Shown here piece after piece: positions 49,151-57,962 of a stretch of DNA of 64,000 nt. The position numbers and the translations under genes are program-made. Under the pieces are notes generated by a model that did no database searches, was not told where the DNA came from, and saw nothing but the letters and a program-made list of their open reading frames with translations. The stretch's first letter is position 1. Each line of letters starts with the position of its first letter. The DNA lies in the NCBI RefSeq assembly GCF_018131105.1, contig NZ_JAFCJI010000001.1:4004001-4068000 (forward strand). Direction: 5' to 3'. The DNA comes from Bradyrhizobium manausense. Its GTDB lineage: Bacteria > Pseudomonadota > Alphaproteobacteria > Rhizobiales > Xanthobacteraceae.

Positions 49151-50452
49151 TTATTGCAGCGCTTCGCCATGCTGGGTGATGTCGAGACCCTCGAGCTCCT
49201 GCTCGCGCGAGACGCGCAACGGCACGAACAGGCCGACCAGCTTGAGCAGGACAAAGCTCACGCCCGCCGACCAGACAAAGGTGACGGCGATACCGTAGAA
49301 CTGGATCAGTAATTGCTGCGGATGGCCCTCGAGCAGGCCGGCGGTGCCGCCGATCGCGCTGGTCGCGAACACGCCGGCGAGCAGCGTGCCGGTCAGTCCG
49401 CCGATGCCGTGGACGCCGAACACGTCGAGCGAGTCGTCATAGTTGAAGCGGTGCTTCAGCCAAGTACAGGCCCAGTAGCAAATCCCGCCGGCGGCGATGC
49501 CGATGACGACGCCATGCCACGGCGCCACGAAGCCCGAGGCCGGCGTGATGGTGCCGAGGCCGGCGACAGCGCCCGAGATCATGCCGAGCACGGACGGCTT
49601 GCGCCGTGTCGACCATTCGATCGCGCCCCAGGTCAGCGCGCCGGAGCAGGCCGCGAGATGCGTTGCGATGATCGCCATTACCGCGCGCGAATTGGCCGCG
49701 CCCGCCGAGCCGCCGTTGAAGCCGAACCAGCCGACCCACAACAGGCCCGTGCCTATCACCGCGAGCGACAGATCGAACGGCGACAGGTTTTCGCTGCCGT
49801 AGCCGTGACGCCGTCCCATCACTTTTGCCGCGACGAGACCGCCGGTGCCGGCCGACAGGTGCACGACGAGGCCGCCGGCGAAATCCAGCACGCCCGTGCT
49901 GTTGAGGAAGCCGCCGCCCCACACCCAGTGCGCCAGCGGAATGTAGACGAAGATGAACCAGGCCGCCGAGAACAGGAGATAGGCGGAGAACCGCATCCGG
50001 TCGGCGACGGAGCCTGCGACCAGCGCCACCGTGATGATCGCGAACGTCATCTGGTACAGCATGAACAGCGCTTCCGGAATCGTCTTCGCCGCCGGATTGA
50101 CGCTGTCCATGGTCATGCCGGCGAGGAACCAGCGGTCGAGCGAGCCGATCCACGGACCGTCGCCGACGAAGCAGAGCGAATAACCGAACGCGACCCAGAG
50201 AATGGAGATCATCGCCACCGCAGCGAGGCTCTGCGCCATGGTCGCGAGCACGTTCTTCTTGCGCACCATGCCGGAGTAGAACAGCGCGAGCCCCGGGATC
50301 GTCATCATCAGCACCAGCGCCGTGGCGACGATCATCCAGGCGGTGTCGGCGGCGCTGATTTCGGAGGCCGCGGCGCGCGCCGGCGAAGCCATGACGGACA
50401 CAAATCCGATCGGCGCAGCCATAGCGGCCACGCGGCGCAACAATCCCGCCAT
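49151..50452 (-). CDS. amtB: Ammonium transporter AmtB (second copy)
   Basis: A 433-residue Amt-family channel with signal-peptide-like start (VSVMASPARAAAS) and the same signatures as the first copy: DTAWMIVATALVLMMTIPGLALFYSG, LVVHLSAGTGGLVAAK, LLWVGWFGFNGGSAGAAN, NYDDSLDVFGVHGIGG. It lacks the extended periplasmic loop of copy one. GGGGGGA stands six bases upstream of ATG 50452. It follows the second glnK gene by 70 bp and ends 42 bp before arsR. Confidence 0.95.
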   Translation of the reverse strand: MAGLLRRVAAMAAPIGFVSVMASPARAAASEISAADTAWMIVATALVLMMTIPGLALFYSGMVRKKNVLATMAQSLAAVAMISILWVAFGYSLCFVGDGPWIGSLDRWFLAGMTMDSVNPAAKTIPEALFMLYQMTFAIITVALVAGSVADRMRFSAYLLFSAAWFIFVYIPLAHWVWGGGFLNSTGVLDFAGGLVVHLSAGTGGLVAAKVMGRRHGYGSENLSPFDLSLAVIGTGLLWVGWFGFNGGSAGAANSRAVMAIIATHLAACSGALTWGAIEWSTRRKPSVLGMISGAVAGLGTITPASGFVAPWHGVVIGIAAGGICYWACTWLKHRFNYDDSLDVFGVHGIGGLTGTLLAGVFATSAIGGTAGLLEGHPQQLLIQFYGIAVTFVWSAGVSFVLLKLVGLFVPLRVSREQELEGLDITQHGEALQ

Positions 50453-50522
50453 GTCATTTCCCCCCGGCATAGTGATGGCATCGCACGTGCGGCGTCGTTG
50501 CCCGTGCGATCGAAAGACGTGT

Positions 50523-50861
50523 CTAGAGCGCGTCGCTGTCGGTCTCGCCGGTGCGGATGCGCAAGGCGTGGTCGATCGGCGTGACGAAGATCTTGCCGTC
50601 GCCGATCTGCCCGGTGCGGGCCGAGGCGGTGATCACGCCGACCGCCTTGTCGGCGATGTCGGAGGCAACCGCGATCTCGATGCGCAGCTTCGGCAGGAAG
50701 TTCACGACATATTCCGCGCCGCGATAGATCTCGGTGTGGCCCTTCTGGCGGCCGTAGCCCTTCACCTCGGTCACAGTCATGCCGTGGACGCCGATCGCCG
50801 TCAGCGCTTGGCGGACTTCATCGAGCTTGAAGGGTTTGATGATCGCGACGACGAGTTTCAT
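50523..50861 (-). CDS. glnK: PII signal-transduction protein GlnK (second copy)
   Basis: A 112-residue PII protein with T-loop GRQKGHTEIYRGAEY, Tyr51 intact, B-loop TGQIGDGKIFV and RIRTGE C-terminus. It is a paralogue of the copy at 47112-47450, differing mostly by conservative changes, and pairs with the second amtB. No clear sigma-54 site precedes it in the 245-bp gap to 51107. Confidence 0.96.
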   Translation of the reverse strand: MKLVVAIIKPFKLDEVRQALTAIGVHGMTVTEVKGYGRQKGHTEIYRGAEYVVNFLPKLRIEIAVASDIADKAVGVITASARTGQIGDGKIFVTPIDHALRIRTGETDSDAL

Positions 50862-51106
50862 GGTTAGGCCTATTCCCCGGGGATGCGCCCGCCGTATGTC
50901 CCCGGCGCTGCGTCAATCTGGCATCTTTCCGGGCAAATGGCACAAAAAACTTGCAGATTGAAGCGGAAAAACGTTTGGCCAAGGATGGTCATGTGAACGG
51001 CCACCTCTGTACAGGCCAAGCGTTCATCCGCCACAATGCATTTTTGGCATGGATGCGGTGAACCCGCGCCGGCCGAGCGGTACATAAGTATTTTGGGGGG
51101 CGCATC

Positions 51107-52012
51107 ATGGCGAATTGGTTCTACGCATCCGAGGGCAAGCAGCAGGGGCCCTATCCGGAGGGGCAATTCCGCGACCTGATCGCGCAAGGCGTCGTTCGTC
51201 CCGATACGCTGGTGTGGTCCGAGGGCATGGCCGGCTGGCAGAAGGCCGCCGAAATTCCCGGTCTGGTCTCGGGTGGCGGCGCGCCGCCGATCATTCCCGC
51301 CGGTGGCCCGCCGATGATGGGCGGCGGAGGCTATGCCGGTGGCGGCTACGCCGGTGCCGGGAGTGCTGCGGGCGGATCGCTGTCGATCGATTTCGGCATC
51401 GTCGACTTCATCTGGCGCACGCTCGTGCTGCTGATCGGCTCGTGCTTCATCATCCCGATTCCGTGGCTGTTCGTCTGGTACACGCAATGGATCGTGTCCT
51501 GCGTGAACGTTCCGGGACGGCCGAACCTCTCCTTCACCGGCACCGCGATGACGATCGTGCCCTGGTTCTTCGGCTTCTTCGTTCTGGCCGTCGTCGTCGG
51601 CTACACCGGCATCCAGGTGCTGAACCTCGTGCTCTTTATCGTCGAGATCGTCCTCTACTGGATGCTGATCAAGTGGATGGTGTCGAACATCGCCTCCAAC
51701 GGGCAGCCGCTCGGGCTCAGCTTCACCGGCTCGATCGTGGGCTATATCGGCTGGAACCTGCTGTTCGCGATCTCCATGATCACCATCATCGGATGGGCCT
51801 GGGTCGCCGCCGCCCAGCTGCGCTGGATCTACCGCAATATCCAGGGCACGCGTCGCGAAATCATCTTCAAAGGCAGCGGGCTCGGGATTCTCTGGCGCGG
51901 AATCGTGGCTGCGATCCTGTGCAGCCTGATCATCCCGATTCCGTGGGTCTACCGCTGGATCATGAACTGGTTCGCATCCCAGACTGAACTCGCACCGCGC
52001 AGCGCGATGTAA
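51107..52012 (+). CDS. GYF_2-domain membrane protein with DUF898-like region
   Basis: A 301-residue protein with an N-terminal GYF_2 (DUF4339) domain: NWFYASEGKQQGPYPEGQFRDLI ... VWSEGMAGWQ. A glycine-rich linker (about 60-95) leads to a hydrophobic region with five or six helices that resembles DUF898. Repeated IIPIPW-phrases appear twice, which suggests an internal duplication. Function is unknown; GYF_2 domains often bind proline-rich partners. It is convergent with tesB. Confidence 0.85.
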   Translation: MANWFYASEGKQQGPYPEGQFRDLIAQGVVRPDTLVWSEGMAGWQKAAEIPGLVSGGGAPPIIPAGGPPMMGGGGYAGGGYAGAGSAAGGSLSIDFGIVDFIWRTLVLLIGSCFIIPIPWLFVWYTQWIVSCVNVPGRPNLSFTGTAMTIVPWFFGFFVLAVVVGYTGIQVLNLVLFIVEIVLYWMLIKWMVSNIASNGQPLGLSFTGSIVGYIGWNLLFAISMITIIGWAWVAAAQLRWIYRNIQGTRREIIFKGSGLGILWRGIVAAILCSLIIPIPWVYRWIMNWFASQTELAPRSAM

Positions 52013-52025
52013 GCGCGATCAGAAC

Positions 52026-52057
52026 ATCTCAAGCGCGAGTGAACTCGCGCTTGAGAT
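52026..52057. terminator. Bidirectional terminator between GYF_2 gene and tesB
   Basis: ATCTCAAGCGCGAG and CTCGCGCTTGAGAT form a perfect 14-bp stem with a TGAA loop, in the 47-bp gap of two convergent genes. Confidence 0.75.
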
Positions 52058-52059
52058 CA

Positions 52060-52923
52060 TCAGCTGCGCCGCTCGCGCACGGAGCCTTCCTGCGCGACGG
52101 AGGCGACCAGCGTGCCGTCGGGCTTGAAGATCGAGCCACGGGTCAGGCCGCGGCCGCCTTGCGCGCTCGGCGAATCCTGCGCGTAGAGCAGCCATTCGTC
52201 GGCGCGGAACGGGCGGTGAAACCACATCGCGTGGTCGAGGCTCGCCGGCATCATCCGCTTGTCGAACAGCGTGCGGCCATAGCGCGCCATGATCGCATCC
52301 AGCAGCGAGAAGTCCGACGCATAGGCCAGCGCGCACATGTGCAGCGCCGGATCGTCGGGCAGCGTGGCCGCGGTCTTGATCCAGACATGGATGCGGCCGT
52401 CCTCGATCTTCTGACCGAAGTAACGGCCGAGCTCGACCGGGCGCAGCTCGATCGGCCGATCGGATTCGTAATAGCGGCGGATGAAATCAGGCATCTCGCG
52501 GAACATCGGCTGCTTCGCCACCTCCTCCGCCGTGAGCCTCTCCGGCGGCGGCACGTCAGGCATCGTCTCCTGATGGTCGAACGCGCTCTCCTCCCCGGCA
52601 TGGAACGACACCATGATGGAGAAGATCGCGTTGCCATGCTGGATCGCGGTGACGCGGCGCGTCGAATAGCTCTTGCCGTCGCGCAGCCGCTCGACCTGGT
52701 AGATGATCGGGATCTGCGGATCGCCCGGCAGGATGAAATAGCAATGCAGCGAATGCGGCAGCCGGCCCTCGACGGTGCGGCAGGCCGCCACCATCGCCTG
52801 TCCGATCACCTGCCCGCCGAACACCCGCTGCCAGCTCGTCTTCGGGCTGTTGCCGCGGAACAAATTCACCTCGAGCTGCTCGAGGTCGAGGATCGAAATC
52901 AGATCGATCAGGCTTTTGGACAT
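52060..52923 (-). CDS. tesB: Acyl-CoA thioesterase II
   Basis: Double-hotdog thioesterase that hydrolyses medium- and long-chain acyl-CoA. The 287 residues show LEVNLFRGNSP near the start, VFGGQVIGQAMVAA, HSLHCYFILPGDP, and in the second half HVWIKTAATLPDDPALHMCALAYASD and LDHAMWFHRPFRADEWLLY. The catalytic Asp is in that latter Ala-Tyr-Ala-Ser-Asp segment. It is followed by a bidirectional hairpin. Confidence 0.95.
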   Translation of the reverse strand: MSKSLIDLISILDLEQLEVNLFRGNSPKTSWQRVFGGQVIGQAMVAACRTVEGRLPHSLHCYFILPGDPQIPIIYQVERLRDGKSYSTRRVTAIQHGNAIFSIMVSFHAGEESAFDHQETMPDVPPPERLTAEEVAKQPMFREMPDFIRRYYESDRPIELRPVELGRYFGQKIEDGRIHVWIKTAATLPDDPALHMCALAYASDFSLLDAIMARYGRTLFDKRMMPASLDHAMWFHRPFRADEWLLYAQDSPSAQGGRGLTRGSIFKPDGTLVASVAQEGSVRERRS

Positions 52924-53063
52924 GGTGGTGCTTTCTTGCCGTCATTTCGGCGCGGGCTGTCGCCCCGGAATGACACAGTCGGGCCGTTCCGCCCTTGTTT
53001 CACCGCACTGTTTCGCCCACCTCAAGTCTGCTAGCAAGACCAAGAGTGAGCCAGGGATTTGGG

Positions 53064-54284
53064 ATGTCGGCACAGGGTAGCATTGTCATCGGCGGCGGCG
53101 CATTTGCGGGCCTGGCGCTCGCGCTGGCGCTGCGCCAGGGGCTCGGCCCCGAGATCCCCGTCATTGTCGCCGATCCCGCGCTCGCCACGCGCCCGAGCCG
53201 CGATCCCCGCGCGACGGCGATCGTGGCCGCCTGCCGCCGCCTGTTCGAGGCGCTCGGGGCCTGGGACGACGTCAGCGCCGAGGCGCAGCCGATCCTCGAC
53301 ATGGTCGTCACCGATTCCAAGCTGGAGGACGCCACCCGTCCGGCGTTCTTGAATTTCGCCGGCGATGTCGCGCCGGGCGAGCCCTTCGCGCACATGATCG
53401 AGAACCGCCGCCTGATCGATGCGCTGGTCGTCCGCGCCGAGGCCGCCGGCATCGATCTCCGTGCGACGATTGTGGCGTCGTACGATGCGAGCGCCGCTGG
53501 CGTCGACGTGACGCTCGGCGATGGCAGCAAGATTGCCGCCAGTCTGTTGGTCGCGGCTGACGGCGCGCGGTCAAAACTGCGCGAGCGCGCCGGCATCGCC
53601 ACTCATGGCTGGGAATACGACCAATCCGGCATCGTCGTCACCGTCGGCCACGAGCGCGATCACGAGGGCCGCGCCGAGGAGCATTTCTTGCCCGCGGGAC
53701 CGTTTGCGATCCTGCCTCTGTCAGGCAAGCGCTCCTCGCTGGTGTGGACCGAGCGTCGCGCCGAGGCCGCGCGCATCATTGCGCTCAGCGACGAGGAATT
53801 TCACGGCGAGCTCGAGCAGCGTTTCGGCCTGCATCTCGGCGAGGTGAAAGCGCTCGACAAGCCGCGCGCGTTCCCGCTGTCGTATTTCGTCGCGCGCTCC
53901 TTCGTCGCCGAGCGCCTCGCGCTGGTCGGCGATTCCGCGCACGTCATCCACCCGATTGCAGGGCAAGGCCTCAACATGGGGCTGAAGGATGTCGCTGCGC
54001 TAGCCGAGGTCGTGGTCGATGCCGCGCGGCTCGGCATGGATCTCGGCGGCGCCGACGTGCTCGAGCGCTACCAGCGCTGGCGCCGCTTCGACACCATGGC
54101 GATGGGCGTCGCCACCAACTCGCTGAACTTCCTGTTCTCGAACCAGTCGACCTTGCTGCGCACGGTGCGCGACATCGGCCTCGGCATCGTCGACCGCACG
54201 CCGCCGCTGAAGAACCTCTTTATCCGCCAGGCGGCGGGTCTGACGGGAGAAATTCCGCGGTTGTTGAAGGGCGAGGCGCTGTAA
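53064..54284 (+). CDS. UbiH/UbiF-family FAD-dependent ubiquinone-ring hydroxylase
   Basis: A 406-residue FAD monooxygenase. The N-terminal dinucleotide-binding IVIGGGAFAGLALALAL, DG motif LLVAADGARSKLRERAGI, and GD motif LALVGDSAHVIHPIAGQGLNMGLKDV are intact. It likely hydroxylates the ubiquinone precursor ring; which position (C5, C6 or C1) cannot be read. ATG 53064 was chosen because the upstream frame lacks homology. It is convergent with the Trm112 gene. Confidence 0.93.
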   Translation: MSAQGSIVIGGGAFAGLALALALRQGLGPEIPVIVADPALATRPSRDPRATAIVAACRRLFEALGAWDDVSAEAQPILDMVVTDSKLEDATRPAFLNFAGDVAPGEPFAHMIENRRLIDALVVRAEAAGIDLRATIVASYDASAAGVDVTLGDGSKIAASLLVAADGARSKLRERAGIATHGWEYDQSGIVVTVGHERDHEGRAEEHFLPAGPFAILPLSGKRSSLVWTERRAEAARIIALSDEEFHGELEQRFGLHLGEVKALDKPRAFPLSYFVARSFVAERLALVGDSAHVIHPIAGQGLNMGLKDVAALAEVVVDAARLGMDLGGADVLERYQRWRRFDTMAMGVATNSLNFLFSNQSTLLRTVRDIGLGIVDRTPPLKNLFIRQAAGLTGEIPRLLKGEAL

Positions 54285-54323
54285 GGCGGTCGCCTTAAGC
54301 GTCGCACGCGCCACGTTATGCGT

Positions 54324-54339
54324 CCCCGCGTTCGCGGGG
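54324..54339. terminator. Short hairpin between ubiH-type gene and trm112
   Basis: CCCCGC and GCGGGG around GTTC form a compact GC-rich hairpin in the convergent gap. It lacks a clear T-run. Confidence 0.35.
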
Positions 54340-54382
54340 GCAACAGGAGAGTGTGTAGCGCAGCCATCGCGCTACGAATTCC

Positions 54383-54580
54383 TCAATCGATCTTCCGCGC
54401 CTCTTCCGGCAGCATGATCGGGATGCCGTCGCGGATCGGATAAGCGAGCTTGGCGCTGCGCGAGATCAGCTCCTGCCCGGCTGAGTCGAATTCCAGCGGA
54501 CCCTTGGTCAGCGGGCAGACCAGGATCTCCAGCAGCTTGGGATCGACGCTGTTTTCGGGACGTTCGGTCGGCGCGTTCAT
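54383..54580 (-). CDS. Trm112/YcaR-family small protein
   Basis: A 65-residue protein: DPKLLEILVCPLTKGPLEFD and LAYPIRDGIPIMLPEEAR are the family signatures. Only one cysteine remains of the zinc knuckle seen in eukaryotic Trm112, as is usual for bacteria. Bacterial members may support methyltransferases; the role here is unproven. Confidence 0.9.
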   Translation of the reverse strand: MNAPTERPENSVDPKLLEILVCPLTKGPLEFDSAGQELISRSAKLAYPIRDGIPIMLPEEARKID

Positions 54581-54649
54581 GAGGGTCTCCGGCGATCGGC
54601 TGCCTGTAGCACAGAAAATCGCCTCCGCCCATGGCGTCGGCGCGGGCGT

Positions 54650-55180
54650 TCAGGCGGAGACCATCTTCTGGATCTCGTCGAGCAGGAGCTGGAACCGCGT
54701 GGCTGGCACCGGCGCAGCCGAAAGCGCAAAGCCGAGAAAGGTCCAGTACAGGATCTGCGCGCGCGCCTGCGCGGCTGCTGCAGGGAATCCGCGTCGTTCC
54801 AGCAGCGCCTCGATATAATCAAGCCGGCGGCGGTCGATGGCGCGGACGGCCGCTTGCGCCGCCGGATCGAACGCCGCCCAGTTGCGCACCGCGCGCTCGA
54901 GATCGAGCCGGGCGCCAAAGGTCCGGCGCAGCAGCGCCTTCAGCGGCTCGTCGCTGTCGGCCTCGACGCGCGCAATGATCTCTTCGGCCGCGATCTCGCG
55001 CCAGCGCTTCAGCACGGCCGCGTGGAACGCGCCGAGATCGGCGAAATGCCAGTAGAAGCTGCCGCGCGAGACGCCCATGGCCTTGGCCAATGGATCGGCC
55101 TTCAGCGCGGTAAAGCCGCTTTTGGTGAGCGCCTTGATGCCCTGGTTGATCCAGTCATCGGCGGAGAGCTGCTCGGTCAT
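54650..55180 (-). CDS. TetR-family transcriptional regulator
   Basis: A 176-residue repressor: helix-turn-helix LKADPLAKAMGVSRGSFYWHFADLGAFHAAVL in the first third, with a helical ligand-binding C-terminal part. It is divergent from a membrane-protein gene and the acyl-CoA-type operon (55271-57752). Two similar palindromes in the shared gap are the likely operators. ATG 55180 gives a typical length; the open frame runs further upstream through the operators. Confidence 0.93.
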   Translation of the reverse strand: MTEQLSADDWINQGIKALTKSGFTALKADPLAKAMGVSRGSFYWHFADLGAFHAAVLKRWREIAAEEIIARVEADSDEPLKALLRRTFGARLDLERAVRNWAAFDPAAQAAVRAIDRRRLDYIEALLERRGFPAAAAQARAQILYWTFLGFALSAAPVPATRFQLLLDEIQKMVSA

Positions 55181-55201
55181 GTCGGGTTCCGGTGTCCGGC
55201 C

Positions 55202-55261
55202 ATACACTAGTGTATTGACAGGCGGCAGGCCAGCGTCTATCTCACCATACACAGATGTATG
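55202..55261. promoter_or_regulatory. Two TetR operator palindromes
   Basis: ATACACTAGTGTAT (55202-55215) and CATACACAGATGTATG (55246-55261) share the core ATACA-N4-TGTAT and lie 30 bp apart between the divergent genes. They probably control both directions. Confidence 0.7.
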
Positions 55262-55270
55262 GAGAACTCG

Positions 55271-55621
55271 ATGCGTGATCTCTTGCTCCAATGCGCCGGC
55301 GTCGGGGCCGTCATCGTGGCCCTCATCCATGGTATCCTCGGCGAGACCAAGGTCTTTGCCCGCGCCACCATCGAGCCGGAACGGCTCCGCACCCTGATCC
55401 GTCTGGTCTGGCAGGCCTCGACCGTGGCCTGGATCGGCTGCGGCGTGCTGCTGGTCGCGACGCCCTGGATGGAGTCAGGCACGGCGCGCCACTGGATCGT
55501 CATCACCATGGTCTGCGTGTTCGGTTTCTCCGCCTGCGCCAACGCATGGGCGACGCGCGGCCGGCATTTCGGCTGGATGGCGCTGAGCGTGGTCGTCGTG
55601 CTGGCGATCGCCGGCTACTGA
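55271..55621 (+). CDS. Small membrane protein next to TetR
   Basis: A 116-residue protein with four hydrophobic segments: MRDLLLQCAGVGAVIVALIHG, LVWQASTVAWIGCGVLLVA, WIVITMVCVFGFSACANAW and WMALSVVVVLAIAGY. No family I can name with certainty. ATG 55271 is chosen as GGAG stands six bases upstream; the ATG at 55259 lies inside an operator palindrome. It starts the rightward operon with the crotonase, thioesterase and SDR genes. Confidence 0.8.
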   Translation: MRDLLLQCAGVGAVIVALIHGILGETKVFARATIEPERLRTLIRLVWQASTVAWIGCGVLLVATPWMESGTARHWIVITMVCVFGFSACANAWATRGRHFGWMALSVVVVLAIAGY

Positions 55622-55662
55622 TCGCCGCGACGGCGAGCCACGCGTTCAAGCGGAGTGACGTC

Positions 55663-56466
55663 ATGGAAGACCGTGTTCGACTGACCATCGCGGACGATGT
55701 GGCCCACGTCCGCCTGAATCGTCCGGACAAGATGAATGCCCTCGACCCCCCGATGTTCGAGGCGCTCATTGCCGCGGGCACGGAGGTCGGTGCGCGCAAG
55801 GATGTCCGCGCCGTCATTCTCTCCGGCGAAGGCCGGGCCTTCTGCGCAGGCCTCGATCTGGATCGACTTCTGGCGACAACGCGAGGCGAATCCCTGATCC
55901 CGACCGTCGACCTGACGCAGCGAAGCCGCGACATGGCGAACTATGCACAGCATCTGGTCTGGCTCTGGCGCGCGCTGCCGGTGCCTGTCATTGCCGCAGT
56001 CCATGGCGTCGCCTTCGGTGGGGGCTTCCAGCTCGCGCTTGGCGCGGACCTCCGCTATCTGGCGCCGACGACACAGCTTGCCGTGATCGAGGCCAAATGG
56101 GGTCTGGTGCCCGACATGGCGGGCACGCAATTGATGCGCCACCTCGCGCGCGAAGACGTCGTGCGCGAGCTGACCTATACCGGCCGTGTGTTTCCGGCGG
56201 ACGAAGCGCTGGCCTATGGTTTCGCGACGGGGGTCGCCGACGATCCGCTGGCTTCGGCATTGAAGGTCGCACACGAGATCGCAAGCCGCAGCCCGGATGC
56301 CGTCCGTGCCGCCAAGCGTCTCCTCAATCTGGCCGCGACCTCGGACGTCGCCACCGGTCTTGCCGCCGAGACCGCCGAGCAGGCCGCGCTGCTCGGGACG
56401 CCCAATCACATCGAGGCGGTGAACAGCAATATCGAGAAGCGGCCACCACGATGGAGCTGCGCATGA
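55663..56466 (+). CDS. Enoyl-CoA hydratase/isomerase (crotonase) family protein
   Basis: A 267-residue crotonase. Oxyanion-hole motifs appear as GEGRAFCAGLDL and HGVAFGGGFQLALGADLR; the acid-base Glu equivalents are in VIEAKWGLVPDM, which resembles the delta3-delta2-isomerase/hydratase subgroup rather than classical ECH with two Glu. ATG 55663 follows CGGAG. It ends in an ATGA overlap with the next gene, so translation is coupled. Substrate is unknown. Confidence 0.92.
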   Translation: MEDRVRLTIADDVAHVRLNRPDKMNALDPPMFEALIAAGTEVGARKDVRAVILSGEGRAFCAGLDLDRLLATTRGESLIPTVDLTQRSRDMANYAQHLVWLWRALPVPVIAAVHGVAFGGGFQLALGADLRYLAPTTQLAVIEAKWGLVPDMAGTQLMRHLAREDVVRELTYTGRVFPADEALAYGFATGVADDPLASALKVAHEIASRSPDAVRAAKRLLNLAATSDVATGLAAETAEQAALLGTPNHIEAVNSNIEKRPPRWSCA

Positions 56467-56936
56467 GTACCCAAGTCTCGAATACCCAAGGTTCTGTTAC
56501 GCAAGGCTTCGATCTCCAGACTCTCCGGGCCGTCAATTCGTCTGCCGCCTTCAACCGCATGGCCAGGTTCGATGTTGCTGCGGCCGGCGGTGGCGAGGTG
56601 ACGATCCGGATGACATGGCACGACGAGTTCTCCCAATATTCCGGACACCTCCACGCCGGCATGATTGCAGCCCTGCTTGACACCGCCTGCGGCTTTGCCG
56701 CTGCGACACTGGTCGGCTCGGTCACTGCGTCGCACTTTGCGATGAACTGTCTCAGGCCGGCCACCGGCCGTCATTTCATCGCCAAGGGGTCGACAGTGCG
56801 CGCCGGGCGCCGACAGGTGTTCGCGCGTGCCGAGTTGTTAGCTGCCGATGAGCATGACCAAATGTCTCTCGTCGCAACCGGAGAAACCGTGCTCGTTCCT
56901 GTCGGCGGACCGTCGGGCAAGGCTGACGGGAGCTGA
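56463..56936 (+). CDS. PaaI-family hotdog thioesterase
   Basis: A 157-residue hotdog-fold protein with the PaaI/YdiI-type core: HDEFSQYSGHLHAGMIAALLDTACGFAA, where His-Gly and Asp mark the active site, and GRRQVFARAELLA. It probably hydrolyses an acyl-CoA. Its start codon shares the ATGA with the crotonase stop, and the SDR gene begins four bases after its end. Confidence 0.9.
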   Translation: MSTQVSNTQGSVTQGFDLQTLRAVNSSAAFNRMARFDVAAAGGGEVTIRMTWHDEFSQYSGHLHAGMIAALLDTACGFAAATLVGSVTASHFAMNCLRPATGRHFIAKGSTVRAGRRQVFARAELLAADEHDQMSLVATGETVLVPVGGPSGKADGS

Positions 56937-56939
56937 AGC

Positions 56940-57752
56940 ATGACGCTGACGCTCGTCACCGGAGGCACAGGGCATCTCGGCCGCGACATCGTCGATCGTC
57001 TCGTCGGCGACAGGCGTCATGTCCGCCTGCTTGCGAGATCTGCAGGCACGCGCTCGGATGTCGAATGGGCGGTAGGCGATCTCGCCACGGGCGCCGGCTT
57101 GCGGGAGGCCTTGCACGGCGTCGACACGGTCATCAATGCGGCGACATATTCGCCGATCGCCCGGCGCGGGGGCGTTCGGCCGGTCGATTTCTTCAAATCG
57201 CCCGCCACCGTGGATGTCCAGGGAACGGAGCGCTTGCTGTCGCTCTGCGAGCAGCAATGCATCCGGCACTTTCTGCATGTGTCGATTGTCGGGCTCGATG
57301 AAGCCACGCTGCCCTACGCGAGGGTCAAGCTTGCCGGCGAGCGACTGGTTCGCGCCTCCGCGGTATCATGGTCGGTCGTTCGTGCGATGCCGTTCTATTA
57401 CCTGCTCGACAGGATGCTTGCTGGCCTCGCCTGGCTTCCGCTGTGGCCGATGCCGATGACGCCCTTCAATCCCGTCGATACGAGCGATGTCGCCGATCAC
57501 GTCGTGGCCTGCGCCTTCGACGGGATACGCGGCGAGCGCGCGCAGATTGGCGGGCCTGAAGACCTTAGCGTTGCCGTGCTGGCCGGCCAGTATCGGGATG
57601 CGCGCGGGCTGCATCGAAAAATCCTTCCGATACCGATGTCCGAGACAAGAGCGCGCGGCATGGGCTTTGTCGTCAGTCAGGGTGCGCGCGGGCGCCTTGC
57701 CTGGGCGGACTGGCTGCAACGCCGGTACGCCGGTTCTTGCGACGAAGCCTAG
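56940..57752 (+). CDS. NAD(P)-binding SDR/NmrA-type protein
   Basis: A 270-residue atypical short-chain dehydrogenase: TLVTGGTGHLGRDIVDRLV glycine-rich motif, DTVINAATYSP, HVSIVGLDEATLPYARVKLAGE (Tyr-x-x-x-Lys-like YARVK), and VVRAMPFYYLLDRML. Similar proteins include NmrA-like regulators and quinone-oxidoreductase-like reductases. It is the last gene of the TetR-adjacent operon. Enzymatic activity is not certain. Confidence 0.85.
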   Translation: MTLTLVTGGTGHLGRDIVDRLVGDRRHVRLLARSAGTRSDVEWAVGDLATGAGLREALHGVDTVINAATYSPIARRGGVRPVDFFKSPATVDVQGTERLLSLCEQQCIRHFLHVSIVGLDEATLPYARVKLAGERLVRASAVSWSVVRAMPFYYLLDRMLAGLAWLPLWPMPMTPFNPVDTSDVADHVVACAFDGIRGERAQIGGPEDLSVAVLAGQYRDARGLHRKILPIPMSETRARGMGFVVSQGARGRLAWADWLQRRYAGSCDEA

Positions 57753-57856
57753 CGCAATTCGCGGCACACGCGGACGAATCCGGTCCGTGAGGCTTAAGGC
57801 CGCAGTGAGCTGCGAAACACGTATTGTGCGCGGAGCGCGCTGATGTTTTGGCTGCC

Positions 57857-57873
57857 GTTAGAATATCTCTAAC
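57857..57873. promoter_or_regulatory. Inverted repeat upstream of PepSY-cytochrome operon
   Basis: GTTAGA-ATATC-TCTAAC is a 6-bp inverted repeat about 90 bp before the PepSY gene. It may be an operator; no regulator is adjacent. Confidence 0.3.
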
Positions 57874-57962
57874 ACAGCGATAGTCTGCACCCCGATTGAC
57901 TTCACCTCGTCCTTTGCTTCCTTCGGGCGCGCTTCGCGCACACGACAGAGGAGGAGATATCA

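Noticed and set aside
50938..50954. Sigma-54-like TGGCAC...TTGC on the plus strand
   Set aside because: The spacer is seven bases rather than five, and it points toward the GYF_2 gene rather than glnK.
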